Shown: positions 1 through 9,490, counted from the stretch's first letter. The stretch is DNA of 64,000 bases from Desulfovibrio sp. (GCA_031279825.1 JAITHT010000081.1:1-64000); one strand, 5' to 3'. The notes: generated from the letters alone by a model not told the origin. Numbers and translations: made by a program.

Positions 1-281
1 CGCGCTCCTGACGTATCCCTGAACAACACGCGCTCAGGGAGGCAAACCCGCTTACACGGCTTTGCCCCCCTTTCTCGCGCTTCTCCCTTTCTTACACCCG
101 ATCCCGACCAAAGTCAAAAGATTTCCCGTGAGGACGAACGGCGGCCCCGCGCGAATTGTTACCGTAGCGGAAAAGGCCTTCCGACGTAAGCGCGTCGCGC
201 TGACGCGCCTGTCAAGGGATGTCTTGTATTGACATAATCGCCGATGTCCTGAAGTATGGCCTCCGCAATCCGTGAACACGA

Positions 282-386
282 AGCTGACAACGCGCTTTAT
301 CCGGGCGCGCTTGCGCACGGGGAGCAGGCGAAACGTGTTTTCGCCGAGGGCGGCGAGTGCGACGTTGCAAAGTTAATCCGCTCCGG
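282..386 (-). repeat. Copy of dispersed intergenic repeat family (R1), upstream of cobB
   Basis: Reverse complement reads GGAGCGGATTAACTTTGCAACGTCGCACTCGCCGCCCTCGGCGAAAACACGTTTCGCCTGCTCCCCGTGCGC, matching the copies at 37341 and 41671. Confidence 0.8.
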
Positions 387-427
387 GAAAGCATGGTTGA
401 CGACGGCCCCGGAAAATATACGGCAGT

Positions 428-2035
428 GTGCCAATGACAACAGAAAGCATGTCCCTTCCCCGGCTGATTGTGGCCGGCGCCCACAGCGGCGCGGGCAAAA
501 CCACGATTTCCCTGGCCCTTATGCGGGCTCTGACCAGGCGGGGCATGACGGTCCATCCGTATAAAATCGGGCCGGACTATATCGATCCGGCCTTTCATCA
601 AGCCGCCGCCGGCCGCCCCTCCCGCAATCTCGACTCCTGGATTCTGCCGCCGGAGACCTTGACGAAACTGTTTTCCCGCCGCTTTTTCCATCCTTCGCCC
701 TCGCCTGCCCTCTCCTCCACGGAGCGCGTAACGGCGAAAGGCTCGGAAAAGATCGCCCGCGCGTCGAATGCGCGACATATCGCCGTCATTGAAGGCGTCA
801 TGGGCCTTTTTGACGGCCAGGGAAGCGAAAGTTCCGGCAGCACCGCTCACGTGGCCTCCCTGCTCAATACGCCTGTCGTCCTGCTGATCAACGGCGAGGG
901 CATCTCCCTGAGCGCCGCCGCCCTGGTGTCGGGCTACGCCGCTTTCCAGCCCCATCCGCATATCGGCAATACTCGCGTCGCGGCCGTGATCATTAATCGG
1001 GTATCCGGTCCGAGGCATTACGAGATCTTACGGCAGTGTATAGAAGAGCATGTTTCCATCCCCTGTTTGGGCTGCCTGCCCAAAAACGTTATAACTCCCC
1101 TGCCGAGCCGCCATCTCGGTCTGGTCCCGGCGAACGAACTTGACGCGCTGACGGAATATCTGGACACCCTGGCAACCCTGGCTGAAAACTATTGCGATAT
1201 TGACGCGTTACTTTCCCTGGCGGAAAGCGCTCCTTCCCTGCCGTCCGCATCGCGGAAAAAATCGCCCGCGCCGGCGTCATGCCCCACTCCCTCAACGGCG
1301 CTCCCCACCCGCCCCGCGTCCTCTTTCCCTTTACCCTCCGCCATTCCGCAAAATCGCGTACGCATCGGGCTGGCCCGCGATGCCGCTTTTTCCTTTTACT
1401 ATCCGGACAATCTGGAATTGCTTGAAGATATGCGCGCGGAGATTGTTCCTTTCAGTCCTCTGCGAGACGCCGGTCTCCCGGCGGCTTTGGACGGGCTGTA
1501 TCTGGGAGGGGGCTTTCCGGAAATATTCGCACGGGAACTTGAGGCGAACCATCGCTTACGCGCCGAAATCGCCGCCGCTCTGGAAGCGGGCATGCCGGCC
1601 TATGCGGAATGCGGCGGGATGCTGTATTTATGCGCATCCTTACGCGTGCCGGCGCGGGCAACCGCTTCTCCTCCCCAAAACTTCGCCATGGCCGGATTCT
1701 TTCCTGAACAGGCGGAAATGACCACCCGCCTCCAACCCTTCGGCTATGTCACCCTTACCCCGCATCAGGACTGCCTGCTCGGAGCCGCCGGAACGCGCCT
1801 GCGGGCCCATGAGTTTCACTATGCCCGCCTGCTTGCGCCTGAACCGCCCGTACCCCCGACCCCCGCTGTCTTCAGCGCGGCGAAAGCCGGCGGCGCAAGC
1901 TGGAAAGGCGGTTTACGCAAAAGGAACGTGCTGGCCATGTTCCCCCATCTGTTTTTTCACGCTTGTCCACAAGTGGCGGCGCGCTTTCTGAAAAGTTGCC
2001 GGCGCTACAGGCATGAAAAAGGAAATACGGAATGA
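428..2035 (+). CDS. cobB: Cobyrinate a,c-diamide synthase (CobB/CbiA), with Pro/Ser-rich interdomain insert
   Basis: ORF 535 aa; P-loop AGAHSGAGKTTISLALMRAL, HPYKIGPDYIDPAFH, C-terminal amidotransferase LYLGGGFPE and AYAECGGMLYL. Adjacent to cobQ. Confidence 0.92.
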   Translation: MPMTTESMSLPRLIVAGAHSGAGKTTISLALMRALTRRGMTVHPYKIGPDYIDPAFHQAAAGRPSRNLDSWILPPETLTKLFSRRFFHPSPSPALSSTERVTAKGSEKIARASNARHIAVIEGVMGLFDGQGSESSGSTAHVASLLNTPVVLLINGEGISLSAAALVSGYAAFQPHPHIGNTRVAAVIINRVSGPRHYEILRQCIEEHVSIPCLGCLPKNVITPLPSRHLGLVPANELDALTEYLDTLATLAENYCDIDALLSLAESAPSLPSASRKKSPAPASCPTPSTALPTRPASSFPLPSAIPQNRVRIGLARDAAFSFYYPDNLELLEDMRAEIVPFSPLRDAGLPAALDGLYLGGGFPEIFARELEANHRLRAEIAAALEAGMPAYAECGGMLYLCASLRVPARATASPPQNFAMAGFFPEQAEMTTRLQPFGYVTLTPHQDCLLGAAGTRLRAHEFHYARLLAPEPPVPPTPAVFSAAKAGGASWKGGLRKRNVLAMFPHLFFHACPQVAARFLKSCRRYRHEKGNTE

Positions 2036-3663
2036 CCGCAAAAACCCTGATGATTCAAGGAACCGCCTCCTCCGCGGGTAAAAGCCTGCTGGTGACGGCC
2101 TTATGCCGTCTGTTCCGGCGCAAAGGGATAATGGTCGCTCCCTTCAAAGCTCAAAATATGTCATTAAACGCCTTCATCACCCGTGAAGGCCATGAGATGG
2201 GGCGGGCGCAGGCCGTTCAAGCCGAGGCGGCCGGCATTGCCCCCTCCTGTTTCATGAATCCGGTATTGCTCAAACCCGCCGAAGATCATGTCTGCCAGCT
2301 AATCGTCAACGGCCGCGCGCGCGCCGTCATGTCGGCCAGACAATACTATGCCTTCCGCCGCACCCTGCGAAGCGAGGTGACGCGCGCGTTCACCTCCCTG
2401 GCGAAAGAATACGAACTTATCATCATAGAAGGCGCGGGCAGCCCGGCGGAAATAAACCTGCGGGAAAACGATCTCGCCAATATGGGCATGGCTGAAATGG
2501 CGAATGCCCCGGTGCTCCTGGTGGGAGATATCGACCGGGGCGGCGTGTTCGCCTCATTATACGGCACGGTTATGTTGCTGGACGCGGATGAACAGCGGCG
2601 TATCCGCGGCTTTGTCGTCAACAAATTCCGTGGGGACCTGAGCATTCTTGAACCAGGTCTGCGTCGCCTGGAAACGCTGCTCGGCATGCCGGTACTGGGA
2701 GTACTGCCTTACCGGCGCTTTCACATTGATGAAGAGGACAGCCTTACTGAACGTCTCGACATACTCCCCGCGCCTCCCTCGCAAAACGATCGTCCTGCCG
2801 CTTCCGCTATGCTGGATATCGCGGTAATCCGCCTGCCCAGACTCTCCAATTTCACGGATTTCGCCGTTTTCGACACCCTGCCGCAGGTTCGCCTGCGTTA
2901 CGCGGACTCACCGGCAACGCTCGGCAAGCCGGATCTCGTCATTATTCCCGGCACAAAAAATACCCCGGAAGACATGCGTTTTCTCGAACAAAGCGCGTTG
3001 GCCGCCGCGATACGCGCCCTTCACGCCCGTGGAGTCCCCCTGATCGGCATTTGCGGCGGTTTTCAGATGCTCGGCAAGGCCATTCACGATCCGTTGGGTG
3101 TGGAGGGAAGCCGTAAAACAATCCGGGGACTGGGCCTTTTGCATATGGAGACCGTTTTCAGCCAGCACAAACGCACCGCGCAGGCCGGCATCACCGTTTG
3201 CGCAAACAAGGGAATCATGCTGGGGACAAAGGGCATGCGTCTGTCCGGCTATGAAATCCACATGGGACAAAGCTTCCGATCCGGCGATCGTTTCCGCCCG
3301 AACGCCGACGGGAACAACGCGTGTCCCGAACAGCCGGCTTTTGCCGGGTTTTCCCCCCTGGGGCACACGGCGCAAGGAGAAGCCGAAGGCGCGATCAATG
3401 ACGAAGGCACGCTTATAGGCACCTACCTGCACGGCATCTTCGACAATCCTGAATTCACTCTCGCCATGCTGAACAACATCCGCCGAAACAAAGGGCTGGC
3501 GATCCCGGATGACGTAACGCCGGAGTATACCGCGTTCCGCCTGAATGAATATGACGATCTGGCCGATATGGTCGAGCGGCATCTCGATATTCCGGCTCTG
3601 GAGCGTATTATCGAGACATGGTCTTATACCGAGTTGCTTTCAAAACGGCTTCCGCCGTTTTGA
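2032..3663 (+). CDS. cobQ: Cobyric acid synthase (CobQ/CbiP)
   Basis: ORF 543 aa; IQGTASSAGKSLLVTALCR, FKAQNMSLNAF, GDIDRGGVFASLYGT, GICGGFQMLG, GTYLHGIFD. Overlaps cobB stop by 4 nt. Confidence 0.95.
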   Translation: MTAKTLMIQGTASSAGKSLLVTALCRLFRRKGIMVAPFKAQNMSLNAFITREGHEMGRAQAVQAEAAGIAPSCFMNPVLLKPAEDHVCQLIVNGRARAVMSARQYYAFRRTLRSEVTRAFTSLAKEYELIIIEGAGSPAEINLRENDLANMGMAEMANAPVLLVGDIDRGGVFASLYGTVMLLDADEQRRIRGFVVNKFRGDLSILEPGLRRLETLLGMPVLGVLPYRRFHIDEEDSLTERLDILPAPPSQNDRPAASAMLDIAVIRLPRLSNFTDFAVFDTLPQVRLRYADSPATLGKPDLVIIPGTKNTPEDMRFLEQSALAAAIRALHARGVPLIGICGGFQMLGKAIHDPLGVEGSRKTIRGLGLLHMETVFSQHKRTAQAGITVCANKGIMLGTKGMRLSGYEIHMGQSFRSGDRFRPNADGNNACPEQPAFAGFSPLGHTAQGEAEGAINDEGTLIGTYLHGIFDNPEFTLAMLNNIRRNKGLAIPDDVTPEYTAFRLNEYDDLADMVERHLDIPALERIIETWSYTELLSKRLPPF

Positions 3664-3666
3664 AAG
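3637..3666. terminator. Perfect 13-bp hairpin spanning the cobQ stop codon
   Basis: CTTTCAAAACGGC-TTCC-GCCGTTTTGAAAG; TGA stop is in the descending arm. No strong T-tract follows. Confidence 0.45.
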
Positions 3667-3739
3667 CTCGGCCGCGGCGCGAGCGCGGTCGCGCCTTGCC
3701 TCCGAAATGCTTCGCATTTCGACGCGACATTCTGTCGCT

Positions 3740-3782
3740 CTGATACCAAGTTACAACCCTGTTGATTGCAACTTGGTATCAG
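3740..3782. repeat. Intergenic inverted repeat (17-nt arms, one mismatch)
   Basis: CTGATACCAAGTTACAA-CCCTGTTGA-TTGCAACTTGGTATCAG. Confidence 0.8.
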
Positions 3783-3815
3783 AACCGCTCCCGGCTCACA
3801 GACATTATAACCGGC

Positions 3816-3844
3816 TTGAAAAATACGAAAGAATTGTCTATACT
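3816..3844 (+). promoter_or_regulatory. Sigma70-like promoter for the YbgF-like gene
   Basis: TTGAAA - 17 nt - TATACT, about 48 nt upstream of the ATG at 3892. Confidence 0.65.
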
Positions 3845-3891
3845 TAATCAAGAAATCAGGCAACAGAACTTTTTAAACACGGATATCGTTT

Positions 3892-4716
3892 ATGCGTACG
3901 CTTCTTCGCCTTCTTTTCTTCACTGGCGCAAGCCTCCTTGTCACGGCATGTTCCACGACCGAACAACGGCTCAACAGCCTCGAAGGGCAAATACAGCATG
4001 TGCAAGTGCTTGATTTGCGCCTGTCCAACGCTGAAGACCGCCTGAACAAAGTGGAAAGCGATGTGCTTGACGCACGCGGCATGGCCTCTTCAGGTAAAAA
4101 CGGGAATAGAAAAAGTGAACGCGGATACGCGCAGGCCGGACTTCGTTCTTCCAAGAGCGCTTCTTCCGTGGGTACGGAGCCGGCTTCCTCCCCTCAATTC
4201 GCGACGATTGTCCCGGCATCTCCGTCTCCATCCCTGTCTCCGCCTGTTTCTGAAACACGTGCGTCGTCTCCTGGAGCAATACATCACGCGCCGGCCGGGA
4301 TAACTCGACCTTTTACCGAAGAACGCTCTTTCTCTCCTCCGCAAAAAACCGGCTCGGGCGAATACGACAAGGCTCTCGCTCTTTACTACAGCGGGCAATA
4401 TGAAAAAGCGCAGGAACAGTTCTCCGACTTCCTCAGCCGCCATCCCTCCAACTCCCTGGCTCCCAACACCGTCTACTGGCAGGGGGAATGCTTGTACGCC
4501 CGGAAAAAATTCGATTCCGCCATAATTCTTTTCAAAGACCTGGCGGCCAAATACCCCAAGCACTCCAAAGCGGCAGCCGCGCTGTTAAAGGCCGGTTTTG
4601 CCTACGAGAAGATCGGGGATATGGAAAATGCCCGCTTCTACTGGCAAATCCTCATTGACGACTTTCCTCGATCAGAACCCGCGAGCATAGCGCGTAAACT
4701 GCTCGCGCAAGGATAA
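3892..4716 (+). CDS. YbgF/CpoB-like TPR lipoprotein (Tol-Pal associated)
   Basis: Lipobox LLVTAC; N-terminal coiled coil LDLRLSNAEDRLNKVESDV; C-terminal TPR YDKALALYYSGQYEKAQEQFSDFLSRHPSNSLAPNTVYWQGECLYARKKFDSAI. Confidence 0.85.
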   Translation: MRTLLRLLFFTGASLLVTACSTTEQRLNSLEGQIQHVQVLDLRLSNAEDRLNKVESDVLDARGMASSGKNGNRKSERGYAQAGLRSSKSASSVGTEPASSPQFATIVPASPSPSLSPPVSETRASSPGAIHHAPAGITRPFTEERSFSPPQKTGSGEYDKALALYYSGQYEKAQEQFSDFLSRHPSNSLAPNTVYWQGECLYARKKFDSAIILFKDLAAKYPKHSKAAAALLKAGFAYEKIGDMENARFYWQILIDDFPRSEPASIARKLLAQG

Positions 4717-4741
4717 TCTCAGTTGCGTCAAGGGGTGCCGT

Positions 4742-6178
4742 GTGCCATACTTCGCCGATCTGTCCGCATCCGCAAAAAAAGAACTGTGGGCCGTGCTTGC
4801 CCTCCGCCATGCCCGCGGCATCGGCGTCCGCAGAGCGCAGCGCCTTATGGAGCATTTCGGTTCCGCCCTTGAGGCTGTCGCAGCAGGACTCTCCTCACCG
4901 GATGCGTGGGTCGCGCCGACGGGCATTCCACGGCGCGCGGCGGGAGCTTTTGCTTCCGCGCATTGGCGCGCCGACGCGAAAAGCGAATGGCTGGCCATTC
5001 AGCGGCACAACCTTTCGTTTCTTCTCCGGTCGGACGCCTGCTATCCGGATTCCCTCCGGCACATCGTTGATGCCCCTTTGCTGATCTATTACAAGGGAGA
5101 CCTTTCTCTTCTGCAAGGCCCCGCTGTAGCTGTGGTAGGCGCACGAAACTGTACCCGCGAAGGCATTGCGGTATCCGCTTTCTTTGCCCGGGGTCTTTCA
5201 GGAGCGGGAGTCGCCGTTATTTCCGGAATGGCGCGCGGTATTGACCGTTCCGCCCATCTGGCCGGCATGGAAGGCCCCGGCCGTTCCATCGCCGTCCTGG
5301 GCACGGGCATCGATATCTGCTATCCCCTCTGCAACAAAGATCTTTACGATCTTCTCGCCACACAAGGAATGCTTCTTTCTGAATTTCCACCCGGTTCAGG
5401 AGCGCTGGCCGCCCATTTTCCCATACGTAACCGTCTGATCAGCGGGCTTTCACAGGGGGTACTCGTGGTGGAAGCCGCGGACAAAAGCGGCAGTCTCATC
5501 ACCGCCCGGCTCGCCCTTGAGCAAAATCGGGATGTCTTTGCCGTGCCCGGCCATACCATGGCCGGAGTATCGGCAGGCTGCCGCAACCTCATCCGCCTCG
5601 GCGCCAAAGCGGTATTCAACGCCGATGACATTTTATGCGATCTTGCCCCGCTGCTGACTTTAGAGGCGCAAAAAGCCCTGGAGAACCGGCAAAGACAAGC
5701 GCAAAAGAAACACGAGACCGTGCGGGATACGCATATCCAGGCGCTGAACAGCGCTGAAGAGGTTTTGCCACAAGGGAAACTTCCCTGGATTGCTGAATCC
5801 CCGCAGCCGAAAGGCAATGCAAGAAAGCAAACCCTGAAGCGCAAGACAACGGCGTCCGTCCGCGCAAACGCTTCCTCTTGCCGGCAAATCCATCCACGCG
5901 CCGAGCCTGTCCCCACCCTGAACAATCCTCCATCGGAACAATCGTCAGTTGCTCCCTACCCTGCGCAAAACAAGGAACCTTTAACCCCGAGTACGCCTGC
6001 CCCTCTCAGCCCTGACGAACGCCGGGTCATAGCGGGGCTTACCGTGCGTTACGCGCATATCGACAGCCTTGCCCGGAATCTCAACATGGACATAGCACAA
6101 CTCAGCAGCCTGTTGGCCATACTCGAGGTGCGCGGACTAGTGCGGCGCGCCCCGGGCATGCGCTACGCCCTGCCCTGA
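4742..6178 (+). CDS. dprA: DNA-processing protein DprA (GTG start)
   Basis: Rossmann-like core VAVVGARNCTREGIAVSAFFARGLSGAGVAVISGMARGIDRSAHLAGMEG, FPPGSGALAAHFPIRNRLISGLSQGVLVVEAADKSGSLITARLALEQNRDVFAVPG; C-terminal winged-helix-like tail. Confidence 0.93.
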   Translation: MPYFADLSASAKKELWAVLALRHARGIGVRRAQRLMEHFGSALEAVAAGLSSPDAWVAPTGIPRRAAGAFASAHWRADAKSEWLAIQRHNLSFLLRSDACYPDSLRHIVDAPLLIYYKGDLSLLQGPAVAVVGARNCTREGIAVSAFFARGLSGAGVAVISGMARGIDRSAHLAGMEGPGRSIAVLGTGIDICYPLCNKDLYDLLATQGMLLSEFPPGSGALAAHFPIRNRLISGLSQGVLVVEAADKSGSLITARLALEQNRDVFAVPGHTMAGVSAGCRNLIRLGAKAVFNADDILCDLAPLLTLEAQKALENRQRQAQKKHETVRDTHIQALNSAEEVLPQGKLPWIAESPQPKGNARKQTLKRKTTASVRANASSCRQIHPRAEPVPTLNNPPSEQSSVAPYPAQNKEPLTPSTPAPLSPDERRVIAGLTVRYAHIDSLARNLNMDIAQLSSLLAILEVRGLVRRAPGMRYALP

Positions 6179-6336
6179 TCCTGCTCCGCGCTCCTTAAAT
6201 CAGCGGTTCCCTAAAGCCTGCCGCGTCATGGGTTTTTCCGGGGACACATTTTACGGTAGAAAATCAAGCAAATCTTTGAAAAAGAGACGGGCGGCCTTCA
6301 TAACGAGCAGCCCTTCTCTTTTTCGATGCTTTGGGA

Positions 6337-6365
6337 TTGACAAGGTGTCTTTGTGGATATACATA
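6337..6365 (+). promoter_or_regulatory. Sigma70-like promoter of mazEF
   Basis: TTGACA (6337-6342) - 17 nt - TACATA (6360-6365), overlapping a palindrome-like stretch GGATATACATAATTATCC. Confidence 0.6.
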
Positions 6366-6386
6366 ATTATCCATATGGAGGGCGCC

Positions 6387-6638
6387 ATGCAACAGGTTCA
6401 CATCAGTAGATGGGGCAACAGCCTGGGGTTTCGCATCCCGCGCGGCATTGCCGACAGTCTGGATATTCAGGCGGGCGACACCCTGGAACTCACCCCCGCC
6501 GAAGGCGGGTTGATGCTGAAAAAAGTGCCACCCACCGGCAAACGATATGCCTTGGCAGACATTCTTGATTCCTTCGCGCCGTCTTCTACGCGCCCGGAAG
6601 TGGATTTCGGCAAGCCGCAAGGTGAAGAAATATGGTAA
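6387..6638 (+). CDS. mazE: MazE-like (AbrB/SpoVT fold) antitoxin
   Basis: MQQVHISRWGNSLGFRIPRGIADSLDIQAGDTLELTPAEGGLMLKK is a typical MazE N-terminus; overlaps downstream mazF. Confidence 0.88.
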   Translation: MQQVHISRWGNSLGFRIPRGIADSLDIQAGDTLELTPAEGGLMLKKVPPTGKRYALADILDSFAPSSTRPEVDFGKPQGEEIW

Positions 6639-6994
6639 GCGCCGGGGGTAAAAAAGGTGTCCAAGCCCCGGAGCAAGGACAGGTGATCAGGCTCGATCTT
6701 GCTCCCACTCTCGGACATGAGCAAAAAGGCTACCGCCCGATGCTGGCGGTGTCCGCCACCGCGTTCAACCACCATACCGGCTTCTGCTGGGTTGTGCCGA
6801 TCACCGCCCCGCAAAAAGGCCTGCCCAATGAAATCCGGCTGCCGGATGGGCTGCCAGTGCATGGAACTTTGCTGCTTTCGCAACTGCGCTCCATTGACTG
6901 GCGGGCGCGTCCGTTTTCCGTGGCCTGCTCCGTGCCGCCCGCGTTTTTGGAAGACATCTGCGCCCGTCTTTCCGCTGTTATCGAACCTGAATAG
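6632..6994 (+). CDS. mazF: MazF/PemK-family endoribonuclease toxin
   Basis: GQVIRLDLAPTLGHEQKGYRPMLAVSATAFNHHTGFCWVVPIT...GTLLLSQLRSIDWRARP; start overlaps the mazE stop. Confidence 0.9.
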   Translation: MVSAGGKKGVQAPEQGQVIRLDLAPTLGHEQKGYRPMLAVSATAFNHHTGFCWVVPITAPQKGLPNEIRLPDGLPVHGTLLLSQLRSIDWRARPFSVACSVPPAFLEDICARLSAVIEPE

Positions 6995-7107
6995 AAGTCA
7001 TCTCATAATGAATCCCGACCACGCCGGTTGGTGTCTCCATCATCCGGCTAATTTTCTGTTGCTTTTTTCAGACCTTTTTATTAGCCTTCATCAAATAAGG
7101 ATTGTGA

Positions 7108-7254
<147 letters not shown>

Positions 7255-7321
7255 CGCACATCCCCTCCGCCACGCTCTACAGCGCGCTCCCCGCAAGGGT
7301 TTGCGCGGTTTTGCCGTTTTC

Positions 7322-7360
7322 GAAACAGCCTTGTTTCCCGCTTGGAGGCAAGGCTGTTTC
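7322..7360. terminator. 12-bp hairpin between the SSR and the GT remnant
   Basis: GAAACAGCCTTG-(15 nt)-CAAGGCTGTTTC followed by CCGTCCTTTTTCC. Confidence 0.4.
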
Positions 7361-7392
7361 CCGTCCTTTTTCCGTCCGGCGGGGCCTTCCCC

Positions 7393-7553
7393 ATGCGCGT
7401 AGCCCTGATCCATTACTTACCAGGCTGGTGGGCATGCGCGGCGGGGAGAAGGCGCTGGAAAGCCTGTGCCGGCTTTTCCCCCAAACTATTTCCGAACATG
7501 CCGCCGCTTTTGACGCGGAGTTTTCTGAACGCACGATCAAGGCGTATTATTGA
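7393..7553 (+). pseudogene. Glycosyltransferase N-terminal remnant, frameshifted and truncated
   Basis: MRVALIHY in one frame continues as LTRLVGMRGGEKALESLCRLFPQT in another; together this resembles the GT4 N-terminus M-R-x-A-L-x-H-Y-W-L-x-G-M-R-G-G-E-K-x-L-E. Confidence 0.65.
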
Positions 7554-7625
7554 AGAATTGCCGGAAGCGGAGCGGAGGCGAGGCGGATATTCTTCTTTTT
7601 CTCCCGACAATCCGCGTCCGCGCCC

Positions 7626-7653
7626 GGAGCGTCTTCACTTTGAACACACTCCG
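7626..7653. repeat. Degenerate copy of dispersed GAGC...TTCACTTTGAA...GCTC hairpin
   Basis: GGAGCGTCTTCACTTTGAACACACTCC, immediately 5' of the hddA-like gene. Confidence 0.55.
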
Positions 7654-7661
7654 AATATATC

Positions 7662-8645
7662 ATGATCATTACGAGAACGCCCTTACGCATCAGCTTTGCC
7701 GGCGGCGGCAGCGATCTGCGGGATTTTTACAGCCGCTTCGGCGGCGCGGTACTCAGCGTCAGCATCAATAAACACGTTTACCTGTCCATGCACCCCTACT
7801 TTTCCGAGGGGGGATATCTGCTCAAATATTCCCATTCGGAACAGCGGGACAGCCTGGAACAGATCGAACACAACATTATCCGGGAGGTTTTCCGCCGCTA
7901 CGCCATCAAGGGCGTGGACTTCAACTCCAGCGCGGACATCCCCTCCGGCACGGGGCTTGGTTCTTCTTCGGCCTTTACCGCCGGGCTTATCCATCTTTGC
8001 AACGTCCATAACGGAACCTACATGTCCAAAGAAGCCATGGCGGACGAGGCCGCGCATCTTGAAATAGACGTGCTGGGCGAGCCCATAGGCAAACAGGATC
8101 AATACGCCTGCGCCTGCGGCGGCTTGAATCTTATCCGGTTCAGCCAAGACGATACGGTACTGGTGGAAAAGCTGCCTCTGCCCCCTGAAGGATACCGGCG
8201 CCTGGAAGGCAACCTGCTGCTGTTTTACACGGGCAAGAGCCGCAGCGCCGGGAGCATCCTGGCGCGGCAGAAAGAGGATATCCTCAGTCCCCGGAGCGTG
8301 GAAAACCTGCGACACATGACCACCCTGGCCGCCGCGTTGCGGGAGGAGCTGCTGCGCAACAATATCGACGCCATGGGGGAAGTCCTGCACGAAGGCTGGC
8401 TGCGCAAAAAGGAACTGGCCGCAGGCATTACGGACGAGGCCATCGACGCGTGGTATGAGACAGCCAGACAAAACGGCGCGATGGGCGGCAAACTTCTGGG
8501 CGCGGGCGGAGGGGGTTTTTTGCTCTTTTACGTCAAGGAAGAAAATCATACCCGCGTGCGCAAGTCCCTGAACATGTTGCGGGAAACTCCGTTCCGCTTC
8601 GAGAACCAGGGTACGTCCCTCATCCACTATGAGGTGAACGCATGA
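7662..8645 (+). CDS. hddA: GHMP kinase, probable D-glycero-D-manno-heptose 7-phosphate kinase
   Basis: IITRTPLRISFAGGGSDLRDFY, SADIPSGTGLGSSSAFTAGLI, GGKLLGAGGGGFLLFYV; gene context with gmhA and hddC-gmhB. Confidence 0.85.
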   Translation: MIITRTPLRISFAGGGSDLRDFYSRFGGAVLSVSINKHVYLSMHPYFSEGGYLLKYSHSEQRDSLEQIEHNIIREVFRRYAIKGVDFNSSADIPSGTGLGSSSAFTAGLIHLCNVHNGTYMSKEAMADEAAHLEIDVLGEPIGKQDQYACACGGLNLIRFSQDDTVLVEKLPLPPEGYRRLEGNLLLFYTGKSRSAGSILARQKEDILSPRSVENLRHMTTLAAALREELLRNNIDAMGEVLHEGWLRKKELAAGITDEAIDAWYETARQNGAMGGKLLGAGGGGFLLFYVKEENHTRVRKSLNMLRETPFRFENQGTSLIHYEVNA

Positions 8646-9475
8646 AATGCTCCCTTCTGGTCGCCACCACCGACCGCCTGGCGCTGGCGGAGCGTCTCTT
8701 CCATAGCCTTGCGGAGCAGAAGCACAAAGATTTTGAGGTCATTTTCGTTTATGAGGAGTCCTGCGCGGAGGAGGCCGCCGCCCTGGCCGAGGCTTTTCGG
8801 GCCAAGCTGGATATACGCCTTCTGTCCGCGCCGCGTTGCGGCGTTTCCCAAGCGCGCAATCTCGGCCTGCCCCTGCTCACGGGTGAGATTACCGCCTTTC
8901 CTGACGACGACTGCGTGTATCCGCCCGATACGCTGTCCGGTATTGTTGAGCTTTTTCGCGTCCATCCCGAGGCGGACGCCTTGCTGGCCGCCAGAGCCGA
9001 TCTGGATGAGGCGCTCCCCGCCCCCCCCGGCGCGACTGCCCCCGTCCCGGTGAATCGTTACGCCCTGTTCGGTTGCAGCGAAACTTTTTTGCAGTTTTAC
9101 CGCAGCGCTTGCGCGCGGAACGTTGGAGTTTTCGATGAAAAGCTGGGGGCGGGCACGGGCCTGCCCTATGGCTGCGGCGAAGACACCGATTACGCGCTGC
9201 GGGCCATGCGGGCGGGCTTTACCGTGCTGCGCGCGCCCTCCGTGCGGGTACGGCACCCCTCTGTGGATTACAACGATCAATTCTTGCTTGCGAAAGTGGA
9301 AGCTTACGCCCGCGGACGCATGCGTTTGCTGCGCAAACACTCGCTGCCCCTGTGGTTTCGACTGGCTAATGTCGTCTACCCGCTGATGGCTCTGCTACGG
9401 GAACTGCCGAGGCAAGGCTTGAAAAGCGCGAGGTACCGCTGGCGGATGTTTCGCGCGCGGCTGGTCAATTTGTAA
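8642..9475 (+). CDS. Family 2 glycosyltransferase
   Basis: CSLLVATTDRLALAERLFHSLAEQ..., SQARNLGLPLLTGEITAFPDDDCVYPP, GCGEDTDYALRAMRAGF. Confidence 0.85.
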   Translation: MKCSLLVATTDRLALAERLFHSLAEQKHKDFEVIFVYEESCAEEAAALAEAFRAKLDIRLLSAPRCGVSQARNLGLPLLTGEITAFPDDDCVYPPDTLSGIVELFRVHPEADALLAARADLDEALPAPPGATAPVPVNRYALFGCSETFLQFYRSACARNVGVFDEKLGAGTGLPYGCGEDTDYALRAMRAGFTVLRAPSVRVRHPSVDYNDQFLLAKVEAYARGRMRLLRKHSLPLWFRLANVVYPLMALLRELPRQGLKSARYRWRMFRARLVNL

Positions 9476-9490
9476 CCCCGTTGCACTATT

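Noticed and set aside
1-427. Cobalamin riboswitch upstream of cobB
   Set aside because: No B12-box-like conserved core was seen; the region is largely occupied by repeat R1.
212-1018. 268-aa minus-strand ORF at window start
   Set aside because: Overlaps cobB and the R1 repeat; RRTRRPRRKHVSPAPRA is a translation of the dispersed repeat.
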